NCBI GenBank assembly: GCA_024761205.1
Contig: JAMASS010000039.1
Span: 178 to 42,882 of the forward strand
Length of the DNA: 42,705 bases
Direction: 5' to 3'
Source: Limisphaerales bacterium
GTDB lineage: Bacteria > Verrucomicrobiota > Verrucomicrobiia > Limisphaerales > AAA164-E04
A program made the translations under genes and the position numbers. The notes below the pieces were generated by a model. The model was given only the letters and a program-made list of their open reading frames with translations. It did not search any database and had not been told where the DNA came from. Shown piece by piece: positions 17,012 to 25,758 of this stretch (its first letter is position 1; each line of letters opens with the position of its first letter).

Positions 17012-18299
17012 ATGACAGAAACTTCAAGAACCGCCCGGAATCGAACCTTTCTTAAAACAAGCCTTCTCACCATGATGATGATCATTGGCGGGCAAGCACT
17101 TGCCCAAGAGCAAGCCGAGGAGAAAAAGTCCGCCTGGAACTTCCTGCCCGATGCGGTAAAGGAAGGCAAGATCAACGTCAACAGTCTCCTCCGTTGGGAG
17201 TGGGCGGACCAAGAGTCGTTTGGAGGCGATCCGGCCCCAAAGGAATCGAACGCCTTCACCATTCGGAATCGAGTAGGCTTCACCACGGGGAGCCTCTACA
17301 ACTTCAAATCCATGATCGAGTTCGAAGACGTAACGATCATCGGAAACGAAAACAACTACAACCAAGCCGGCATCAACCCGGCGGTGCTGGCCGCACCGTC
17401 ATCGCTGATCCGGAAACGACCGAAATCAACCGAGCTTGGTTGGCCTACGAAAACTGGGACACCGTCGCTAAGTTTGGACGCCAACGTATCACCCTTGATG
17501 GCGCTCGATTTATCGGGGATGTCATCTGGCGGCAAAATCAACAAACTTACGACGGCGTCACCGTGGTCAATACGAGACTCGCAGACATCAGCCTCCTCTA
17601 CAGCTACATCTCAAACGTGAATCAGGTCCTCGGCGACGAGCATCCCGCGGGCGACTTTGACTCGGACTCGCACATCATCAACGGCTCCTATAGCGGCTGG
17701 AAGGCAGGCACACTCACTGGTTATAATACCTACCTCCTCGATCTGAACGATTCGCCAGCCAACTCAAGTGCTACTTACGGGGGAAGCTTTGTCGGCAGCA
17801 CGCCTCTGAGCGACACAGTCGCTGCAACCTATCACGCGGAGTACGCCTACCAAACAGACAATGGCAACAACCCACTGAACTACGATGCGAACTATTACCA
17901 CTTCTCCCTTGGCGCGAAGCACAAGAAGTTCGACTACGGTGTCGGCTACGAGGTCCTGGGTTCGGACGGCGGCGCAAAAGGCTTCGCAACACCATTGGCC
18001 ACACTCCACAAATTCAACGGCTGGGCCGACGCCTTTCTCGCCACACCGGCCGATGGTTTGGATGATCTTTACGCCTGGGTTGCGTTGTTTTGCCCGGAAG
18101 TATTCCCTTGAAATTCTTCTATCATGATTTTTCGGCAGAAGACGGCGGTGTTAACTATGGTCACGAATTCGACCTCGTTGCCTCCAAGAAACTCAGCAAG
18201 AACTTTACTCTCCTGACCAACTACGGCCACTACGAAGAAGGAGATGACGGTCTAGCCGGCCGGACCCGTTTCTGGCTGCAGCTTGCGTTCAACTACTAA
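17012..18299 (+). pseudogene. Outer-membrane porin, alginate-export-like, two frameshifts
   Basis: Joining three frames gives a near full-length beta-barrel protein of about 425 residues. The first (17012 to about 17395) carries a signal peptide ending GQALAQ, then KEGKINVNSLLRWEWAD and FKSMIEFEDVTIIGNENNY. The second (about 17400-18075) includes TEINRAWLAYENWDTVAKFG, TYDGVTVVNTRLADISLLYS and FNGWADAFLATPADGLDDLY. The third (about 18090-18299) ends SKNFTLLTNYGHYEE and TRFWLQLAFNY, with the C-terminal aromatic residue usual in outer-membrane barrels. Similarity is to alginate-export/anion-porin-like families. Only two indels, near 17395 and 18080, break it. It is either a very young pseudogene or two local sequence errors. 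A palindromic element follows the stop. Confidence 0.7.
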
Positions 18300-18319
18300 G
18301 CGTCCGCGAACGGAGCTCC

Positions 18320-18358
18320 GGTGGGGCGAGAGCATCTCCGATGGAGTCTCACCCCACC
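18320..18358 (+). repeat. Palindromic hairpin after porin gene
   Basis: The arms GGTGGGGCGAGA (18320-18331) and TCTCACCCCACC (18347-18358) pair over 12 positions with one G-T wobble, and an inner CTCC-GAT-GGAG pairs as well. It begins 20 bases after the porin stop. It could work as a terminator, although no T tract follows. Its GGTGGGGCGAGA arm recurs in related elements at 30800 and 38371-38535. Confidence 0.6.
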
Positions 18359-18840
18359 AAACTTACTGGCGACGGCTCCCCGCCCGCGGATAAGCCTTTA
18401 CTCCGCCGGGGCTGTTTCCACACCTCTGAAGTGTAAGGAACAGCGGATGAGCATCCGATCAATCAAAACACGCTCTCGTCGGTTATCGATCGCATGATTC
18501 AACTTCCCAGCGCGGCTGCAATCGCCACCATTTGGTGGTTGAAGAGGGTTTCGGATCACAAATGCGGCGGTTCTACTGGAACTAATATCTACGGCTCTCT
18601 CCTAATCATCTCCGAACTCAGTGGTTAAACCACACCCTCAAGCGTGGTCATGACCCTCTGCGATTCCAGCGAACGGTAACTCGATACGCTTTACCATCGC
18701 GAGTGGCTTGACAGTCAAGGCATTAACATCGAACCCTATATTCAGCAGCTGAAGGCATTCGAACAACAAAGTAAACTCAACCCTTTGCGACCATCTTCAA
18801 TCCATAGTCTCAATTAAAAAATCGCTGCTCAAACCATCCA
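18359..18840. other. Gene-free stretch
   Basis: About 480 bases with no recognised gene. A short plus-strand reading near 18700-18790 (EWLDSQGINIEPYIQQLKAF) looks protein-like but I cannot place it. It is probably decayed coding sequence. Confidence 0.3.
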
Positions 18841-19184
18841 TCAATCCCCACCTTTGACCTTGATCTCGGCAGCATCAGGTGTGTTCAGACGAATCCGCTC
18901 GTAAATGACCGCCCGCTGTTTTCCGTCCCGTGATAGCTTGATCCCAGTCTTTTTCGCATTCTCCTCAAAACCCCCGGCCCTCGCAATCACCTGGGCAATG
19001 ATAATGTCCGTATTGAGGGCAACTGATAAAAACAGGGGTTCTTCACTTGACCTAAAATCACAACTTTTTGTGGGCCACGGGTGACTTGATTTGGCAGTCG
19101 AATAAAATCGCCAACTTTTAAACGAGAAGGTTCAGCGAGAAGGAGGCCACCAAAGTGCGTAATTCGTAGATGCACTAGCCACAA
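18841..19184 (-). pseudogene. Polysaccharide export protein (SLBB domain) fragment
   Basis: The minus strand reads AEPSRLKVGDFIRLPNQVTR, VVILGQVKNPCFYQLP, and, after a frame change, NTDIIIAQVIARAGGFEENA. RDGKQRAVIYERIRLN and AAEIKVKGGD then lead to a stop. The VLGQVKNPGFY pattern and a following RAGGF are typical of SLBB domains of Wza/GumB-like exopolysaccharide outer-membrane proteins. The N-terminal export domain and the C-terminus are missing, so only one module survives. It suggests that a capsule or exopolysaccharide locus was once here. Confidence 0.65.
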
Positions 19185-19189
19185 AGTCA

Positions 19190-20530
19190 GACCTGATCTG
19201 GTTTAATCCAATCTGTCTTTGGCAGACACGAAACAACGAAATCAAGCCGACCGTGACACAAAAACGCCAGACCGACTAATAAAAGCAAGCGACTACGACG
19301 GCAATTAGCCGAAGCAAAATAGGTCTCGGCATCCGTCAGCAGAATGCACAACCCCACCGGCGACTGATGCTCACCGGCCTCCCCATTGAATCCCGCCGCC
19401 AAGGTTCCCTCGATCGGTTTCCCAATGAAGATACCGCCAACCCCACACCGCCATATCAAGATAGGGCTCAAATTCAAAGACTCGTTTCGCACGATTCAGA
19501 GAAGCCACAAAGTCACTCCAAGACCGCCCAAGAACCGCGTCCCCTATCGTCAAAAACAATCAAAACACCACCTCCTCATCCTTAAAAAACCCCGGGCAAC
19601 GATAAGGGACTTATCCGTTCCCAACAAAAATTTCGACCTCGTCACCCGGAAGAATCGCCACAACCGCTGATCAACCCGCCACATGAGATCGATAAAATCC
19701 CAGCCCTAACTCTCGGAACGGTGACGACTCTTGAGGACAAGCTCGAATTCACAGAGAGGATGCAGGGTGAATTGATCCAGATTCCCCTCAATTGGCACCC
19801 GATTGCAAAAAAGGCACTCTCCAACTCCGAAATCTCCTCGACAATTTCCAGAAATCGGAGACCTGCCAACACCCCCGCTCGGGTCCCTATCTCCGAAAGC
19901 TCATTGAAAAACTCCTCGAAGACCCGACGGAAACAGAGAGCGGCTACCTCAAGAACACCACGCCTCAGCGCCATTTCGCCACACTCACAAAGCCCCATCC
20001 CTATCCTTCGTAACGGCCCCTCAGCTTCTCTAACGAGCAATCTCAGTATCGAACGCCGATCATCCCAAACGTGGAGGAATCCAAAGCCTCCTGAATACGC
20101 TCAATATGCAGCCAAGGCGTCATGGCATCCACTCCCCTCTCTCGACATGTTTGCCACGGGAGACACCCCTAGGGCCAGGGTGACTCTCCAATTGCCCGTC
20201 GGCACTCCGTCAACTGCCTAGGCTGCCCCTTCTTCGAAATTCTCACAAGCAGCTAAAAACTCATCCATAAGCAACTCGCCACAATCCCTCATAGACTGCG
20301 CCACCACCACAGCCGATCCCGACCATTCGTGTCCCTTGACCCCAGCCAACAGCGGCGCTAAGACAGCAACAGCAGCGAATCCGATAATCCTCCGTCTCTT
20401 ACCATCTGGCCGCCCATCAGACATCATCCCTCAATGCTCCCCAACCTGCACCATCCGGTCGCCAGCCACGCACTGCCAGCGTGCTATTGCCGCTCCTGAC
20501 TCCGATAGGTTTACATGGTCAGGGACAACC
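19190..20530. other. Decayed region, origin unresolved
   Basis: About 1.3 kb with only short protein-like pieces. On the minus strand FVASLNRAKRVFEFEPYLDM (near 19470-19530) and a hydrophobic LLLLVGLAFLCHG (near 19260-19290) may belong to the dead polysaccharide locus next to it. A minus frame at 20427-20218 has a membrane-like KRRRIIGFAAVAVLAPLLAG. None can be assigned to a family. I see no RNA gene or insertion sequence here. Confidence 0.35.
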
Positions 20531-20544
20531 CTCATCCTTCCAAG

Positions 20545-21924
20545 CGGAAATCACCCCGCTACTCACAGGGAAATGCATGCCCTGCCACCAACCCAAGCGA
20601 TCATAAAGGTAAACTCGATCTCACAGCGAGATCCGGTCTCTTGCCAGCAGGAAAACGGAGTCGTCTCTTTGCCGTCGATCAACCTGCCAATTCTCGGCTG
20701 CTAAAACGCCTGCCCTCGGCAAAATGCCGTCCGAAGATCGAGGACGATCTCAAAAACTTTCGAACGCTGAAATTGGGCACCTCACCCAGTGGTCCCGGCC
20801 GGCGCACCGTGGCCGGGACCAGGCCGAACTCAGGGTCTCTTTGACAAAACCATCCACGAACATGCGGGCCGCGATTAGTGGTCGCTGCGACCGATCAAAC
20901 GCGCCCCCTGCCACGACCACAAATTGATCCGATCCACCAAAGTGACTATTACCAAGTCGCCAGTTATTTCTGGGCCGGCTATATCAGTCAAACCAATCAA
21001 AGCAGTCCCAGCAAGGAACGACTTGACTTTGAGCAGGTATACGGTTGGACCGACAAAGGCCCGCAAGTCGAGCCGAGCCACCGCCTCATCAATAGCGAAC
21101 ACCACAAGTCTGATCCGGAGGTCACTCCGGGATTCCTTTCCGCCATTCCCAGCCTAGATCAACCCTTCCACCCCTCCGCCCGAGAACAATGCCACCACGC
21201 ACCGTCGCCTCCAATTGTCCAACGCATCTGGGATAAGCAAAGCCCCTCTCACCGCGAGGCTGATCAACCTCTTTAGCAACGCCACTTCGGCCACGGACTC
21301 GTGCGCACGCCAAACGACTTTGACTTCAAGAACGCTCCATCGGCCCATCCTGACCTAGTGGATTAGTTGGCTGTGGAGTTGATCGTGCCCACGGTCAAGT
21401 GCTGGGCTGGGCCACAGTGGACCTTAAAGCGCAGGCATAAATTCACCATGCTCTCAAATACCTATCGTCAAACCTCTTATCACAATCGCCATAACAACTA
21501 CGTGCTCAAAGATCCCGAGAACCGATTACTCTGGCACTTTCATCGCCAACGCCTCAATGCGGAGGCATTGCGGGACTCGATGCTCATCACGAACGATCAG
21601 CTCAACCGCAAGATGGGCGGCCCGAACTCTTTCCCAACCATGAGTCCAGAAGCCTTGAAAGAGCTCTCGCGCAAAGGCAGCGCGCGGGCGCGCCTCCACA
21701 CCTGCCGAACACTGCAACGAAACGTCTACATAATGACTCCGCGCTCGCTACTCCTTCCCCTCATGACTGACTTTGACCTCACCGAAACCCCACAAGCTCA
21801 AGATCACCTAGTAGCGCAAACCGCCCAATTCGAGCGCCTGCGAGATCAGTCAGACCGGGCCAATCCCCCCCACGCTCTGGTTTCGCTCTGCCATGTCCCC
21901 CTCAACACCAACGAATTCCTCTGA
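20545..21924 (+). pseudogene. Planctomycete cytochrome c DUF1549/DUF1553 protein, deleted and frameshifted
   Basis: An intact haem-binding GKCMPCHQP (about 20569-20595) begins the PSD1-type cytochrome domain and is followed by KGKLDLTARSGLLPAGKR and SRLLKRLPSAKCRPKIEDD. Only about 110 codons later comes the end of DUF1549 (PCHDHK, then DPIHQSDYYQVASYF), so roughly 240 codons are missing. DUF1553 follows in pieces: HFGHGLVRTPNDFDFKNA (about 21280), KFTMLSNTYRQTSYHN, NRLLWHFHRQRLNAEALRD, LNRKMGGPNSFPTMSPE and YIMTPRSLLLPLMTDFDL. These proteins are PVC-specific, exported and thought to act in polymer degradation. Multiple frame changes make the copy dead. Confidence 0.75.
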
Positions 21925-21929
21925 GAAAG

Positions 21930-22160
21930 GGGCAATGGCTTCACGGGCCTCACCGTGGATGGCTGGCAGCGTTAAGAGCGGCATCAGCTCTGGCGAGCCT
22001 CATGAATCCGGCTTCGAGGCCACGGCGAACAAAGCCCACATCCACGTTACCACCCTCATCTCCTAGGACTCGACCACGAACGCCTGCCTACTTCATCAGA
22101 GACGCCAAGAAACCCTCATTAACATCCACGGCCAGGTCATCAAAGAAATCTGTGTTAAAA
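21930..22160 (+). pseudogene. DUF1501 protein, C-terminal remnant
   Basis: Pieces GEPHESGFEATANKAHIHV, LGLDHERL and LINIHGQVIKEI (about 21990-22155) match the conserved end of DUF1501 proteins, normally encoded directly after DUF1549/DUF1553 genes. Only the last ~75 residues remain and they begin right after the DUF1553 remnant. A deletion must have removed the end of one gene and most of the other. Two frame changes are visible. Confidence 0.6.
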
Positions 22161-22242
22161 GGAAAATTGAACAGCAAGCAACGGAGAAAGCGGATTTGGG
22201 AATTTCCTTTCTCTGTTCTCTCCAGTCCCTCCTGTTCAAAAA

Positions 22243-25200
22243 TCACTCGAACGAAATCCGCTTCGGAGCTTCTACCGTACCGGGCTTTGCCGGCGTTTTG
22301 AGTGTCAGCAGAAAGGCCATCAAGTCCTCAATCTCCTGTGGTTTCAATAAAACGCCAAATGGCGGCATCGGGGACACTTCAGCGGGATACCCTTCGGCGA
22401 TCGTCGCTTGCGGCTCCAACAGGCTTTGGCGGATGTAGTCCGAGTGCTTGCGCCGGGCGATGCCGTCCAGCACCGGGCCCACCGTACCTCCCTCGCCCTC
22501 AAGTCGATGACACCGGGCGCACGAGGCGACCGGGTGCTTCCGAAAAATCTGCTTGCCACGGCCTACATCACCCGCCGCCGCCTCATCAGCATCCATCGGT
22601 TCGTAAGTGATCTCCTGCAGTGATAGATCATCATAATACGCTTCACCGATCGATGTTCCCCAACCACCAAAGAGACAGTTGATGACGATGGAACTCCGAT
22701 TGCCCGAATTGAAGATCGCCTCGACCTCCGTCCAGTGATTCCGCTTTTGCAGGGCCTTCGTCAACACTCCCTGCATCGAATGGACGTTCAACAGCGCACC
22801 CATGGCACCATTAACGCCTCGGGTCATGATCCAACCGGATAGGCGATATTCTGTATTCGGCTTTACCGCCACTTCGGTCCGCCATCCGGCGTCCGCACCC
22901 CTATCCGATTCAATCTTTAAAGCACGGCTGCCGCTCCGGCGAAAAGGAGCCACCATAGTCACCGAGAAGGAGGCCTCTCCTCGACCCCCGTAAGTGTGCG
23001 TCTGCCAACCTTTCGGTGCATCCGCAGGACCTTCTTCAAACGATGGATTCACGAGCAGGTTGGGCCCGAATTCCCTGCCTCCCAGAGCGATGCCATATCG
23101 CTGCGACATAGTTTTTAAGGCCAACGAGATCCAGGGATCTTCCCGATTCTCGGGATCCATAAAGAGCCGATTAACCGCTCGTCGGACCGTTTCCGAAGGC
23201 GCCAAATGCGCCATCTTGATTAGAGCATCCCGGCGAACTGCCAGATTTGCATCAGCGACCACGGCGGTATCGAACAATAACCGTTCGCCTTCCGTATCGT
23301 TGCTGAGAGCTCGAATGGCGTTTTGTTTTAACGCAGGGTTGGAGCTTAGCAACGCAGCCTGATGCACCAGACGATCCAAGCGCCCCATTCCATGCAACGC
23401 CCAAAGGGCATGTACGGAAGATTGACCGCCCTCGACCACTTCCTTTCGCAGCAACTGAAGCGCGTCAGCAGCATCGGCCTCTACGAGCAATCGCTGCGCG
23501 GTCAGCCGCCAAAATAGGTTGTCATCAGACAGTGCCCGAACCAATGCCCGCGCTCGAGCCCCCTCGAGCGACGTCGTCCTCGGCGCGGAAGCACTTTCCC
23601 AAACCAACCGATATATCCGCCCATGCTGACGGTCGCGATTGGGATTAATATGGGCATTGCCGATCCCTCGCTTGGCCGCGTAGCCACCCCGATCGACCGA
23701 CGGCGTTGGATTGTGTTGGATGATAAAATTGTACCAATCAGCGATCCACAGCGCACCATCCGGGCCGACCTCTGCCGCGACGGGCGAAAACCACTCATCC
23801 GCACTGGCGACCAATGAGAAGGCGCTCTTCGCTCGAAATCCCGATCCATCGGGCAACATCCGAAACCCGCCCAAGAGGTGTCCGGTCGGCCCGCAGACAA
23901 AAGCCATCGAATCGCGCCATGATTCAGGAAACGCCGACGAGGTTGCCAACGCATGCCCTGCCCCAGCCGTGTAGTTCCCAAAGGCATCCACTTGACGAAC
24001 ATTCGGCGTGAGCGGATGAAAGGCCCGAGAATCAGCAATCATTAAGGCGGTCACACCCCGAGAATCTCCATATCCCGTGGCTGGAAAACCGCAAAAAAAA
24101 CTCGGGTTGTTGTTAGCGGTTGAACCAAAAACATCACCCGCCGCATTAAATCCGAAACCCCAGGTATTATTGTTAAACTGGTGCAAGAAAGTGACATCTT
24201 CGCCTCTCTGTCCCATCCGAAACACACCTGAACCGAAACGATTCGGCTCGCCCGATACTTCACCAGCATAACCCGAATAACCGACCGTTCCCCAAATCCG
24301 ATTATCAAACCCATACCGCAGATTAGAGGGGCCGGCATGCGTATCCTGAACGCCCCAGCCGGTATTCAACACTTGGCGAATATCCGCCCGATCATCTCCA
24401 TCAATATCCTTTAAAAACAACATGTCTGGAGCGTGGGCCACAATAAATCCGCCATTGCAGGGAACCAGCGCGGTGGGAATGTTCAGACCGTCAGCAAAGA
24501 TGGTTACTTTATCGCAACGTCCGTCTGCGTCCGTATCCTCCAAAATCTTGATTCGATCCCTGCCCTGGCGCCCTTCCTTAATCTCATTCGGATAATCGAT
24601 AGTTTCCGCCACCCATAAACGACCGCGTTCGTCCCAGCTGAGGGCGATAGGATTCACAATATCCGGCTCACTGGCAACCAACTCCAAGCGAAACCCCATA
24701 GGGACGCGTGTGTAGTCCATACTGTCCTCGGGTAAAAGAGGCAGCTGATACCTGAGTGGTTCCGGACGACGCTCGTAGTTGGGAATATCCGCGCGTCGTT
24801 CGTACTGAAGCGGGCGGCGGCTTTTCAGAAAGGCTTCATAACGCGCGCGGCGTTCATCCCCGACCGACCACAAAATGCCCTTTTTCAGCAATTGATGAAA
24901 TTCAGCTCGGCTCCACACCCGATGATCGTGTCCCGATGCGGTATAAAACACGCGCCCCTTCCCCTGAGTTCGCACCCAAGTCCAAGGTTCAGGTTCGGTG
25001 TGGGGATCCCCTGGCGCAGCATCTCGCACTTGCAACACCGTTCGGTTTTCAGGATTGTGATTTGAGTGGAAGTAGGTTTCGTCCCAGGCTTCAAGCTCGG
25101 GCACTCCGGCGATCGCTGAATGGGCGGCATTCGTCGTCCGCACTTTGAAGACCCCGGATTGATGACTCTTGAATCGTCCCCCAACCAACTGGTCAAACCC

Positions 25201-25566
25201 CGGTTCATTGGCAAAACACCAACTCGCACAATGAATCGGAAGGAATCCACCGCCTTCCTCGACATACGACATGAGATTCTGCCATTGGTGAGACTCCAAC
25301 ACGGCATGATTGGCGTAGACCAAAAACGCATCAAATCGGCGCAGAAACTCGCCATTGCCGAGCGCCTCTTCTACCGAAGTCACGTAGTCAAAATAGATTG
25401 CGTCCGGCCCCAATGCTTGTTCGAGCATGGGATAGTAGAGGTTGGAGTTGTGATGTTCACTTTCATGCCCAAGGAAAAGCACACGGATCGGCCCTTCAGC
25501 GGCAAATGACCGGACCAACGAATAAATCAAAAAGACAAAACCAACAAAAGAGAATTGAATGCGCAT
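22243..25566 (-). CDS. ThuA - PVC-type dehydrogenase - HEAT - CBM - cytochrome c protein
   Basis: This is an intact 1107-residue exported protein. After a signal peptide (1-23) there is a ThuA (trehalose-utilisation-like) domain, starting IRVLFLGHESEHHNSNLYYP, to about 240. A PVC-type membrane-bound dehydrogenase/beta-propeller domain (about 280-640) contains SWDERGRLWVAETIDYP and DGALWIADWYNFIIQHNP. A HEAT-like helical region (about 660-800) is followed by a carbohydrate-binding-like jelly roll (about 825-985, NLLVNPSFEEGPADAPKGW). The C-terminal cytochrome c has CARCH (1016-1020) and a candidate axial Met in SPMPPFG. It probably oxidises a sugar or other small molecule and passes electrons to its own haem, but the substrate is unknown. 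The Ser/Thr kinase gene lies just upstream on the same strand, separated by a palindromic repeat. Confidence 0.85.
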   Translation of the reverse strand: MRIQFSFVGFVFLIYSLVRSFAAEGPIRVLFLGHESEHHNSNLYYPMLEQALGPDAIYFDYVTSVEEALGNGEFLRRFDAFLVYANHAVLESHQWQNLMSYVEEGGGFLPIHCASWCFANEPGFDQLVGGRFKSHQSGVFKVRTTNAAHSAIAGVPELEAWDETYFHSNHNPENRTVLQVRDAAPGDPHTEPEPWTWVRTQGKGRVFYTASGHDHRVWSRAEFHQLLKKGILWSVGDERRARYEAFLKSRRPLQYERRADIPNYERRPEPLRYQLPLLPEDSMDYTRVPMGFRLELVASEPDIVNPIALSWDERGRLWVAETIDYPNEIKEGRQGRDRIKILEDTDADGRCDKVTIFADGLNIPTALVPCNGGFIVAHAPDMLFLKDIDGDDRADIRQVLNTGWGVQDTHAGPSNLRYGFDNRIWGTVGYSGYAGEVSGEPNRFGSGVFRMGQRGEDVTFLHQFNNNTWGFGFNAAGDVFGSTANNNPSFFCGFPATGYGDSRGVTALMIADSRAFHPLTPNVRQVDAFGNYTAGAGHALATSSAFPESWRDSMAFVCGPTGHLLGGFRMLPDGSGFRAKSAFSLVASADEWFSPVAAEVGPDGALWIADWYNFIIQHNPTPSVDRGGYAAKRGIGNAHINPNRDRQHGRIYRLVWESASAPRTTSLEGARARALVRALSDDNLFWRLTAQRLLVEADAADALQLLRKEVVEGGQSSVHALWALHGMGRLDRLVHQAALLSSNPALKQNAIRALSNDTEGERLLFDTAVVADANLAVRRDALIKMAHLAPSETVRRAVNRLFMDPENREDPWISLALKTMSQRYGIALGGREFGPNLLVNPSFEEGPADAPKGWQTHTYGGRGEASFSVTMVAPFRRSGSRALKIESDRGADAGWRTEVAVKPNTEYRLSGWIMTRGVNGAMGALLNVHSMQGVLTKALQKRNHWTEVEAIFNSGNRSSIVINCLFGGWGTSIGEAYYDDLSLQEITYEPMDADEAAAGDVGRGKQIFRKHPVASCARCHRLEGEGGTVGPVLDGIARRKHSDYIRQSLLEPQATIAEGYPAEVSPMPPFGVLLKPQEIEDLMAFLLTLKTPAKPGTVEAPKRISFE

Positions 25567-25649
25567 CTCTGCTTACTCTTGATTGAATCGGTGAAGCCAG
25601 AGATTAACAGTGAGCGAAATCCAGAGCCAGCACGATTTCTAGCGAAGGA

Positions 25650-25758
25650 GGGGAAAGCGGTGAAAAATCATCACCCTCCAAAACCTAGTGGCAACAACCG
25701 AGGCCATCAAACCACGTGAAAGCATCCTAGAAAGCGGTGATCCTTCACCGCTTTCCCC
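25650..25758. repeat. Composite palindromic intergenic element
   Basis: GGGGAAAGCGGTGAA (25650-25664) and TTCACCGCTTTCCCC (25744-25758) are perfect 15-base inverted repeats. The right arm is part of a perfect hairpin, AAAGCGGTGA-TCCT-TCACCGCTTT (25731-25754), lying directly beyond the kinase stop codon. The left part continues into AAAAATCATCACCCTCC, which recurs at 12281. The hairpin may end kinase transcription, although no T run follows. The core recurs at 30957-30988. Confidence 0.75.

Noticed and set aside
19642-20040. Minus-strand 132-codon frame as a real gene
   Set aside because: No signal, domain or ribosome binding site, and the opposite strand has equally plausible protein-like pieces.
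959-22160. All frameshifts explained by sequencing error
   Set aside because: Intact frames of 500-1100 codons lie between the broken genes, and many broken genes also carry stops, deletions or lost catalytic residues. Only lightly damaged cases such as the porin stay open to doubt.
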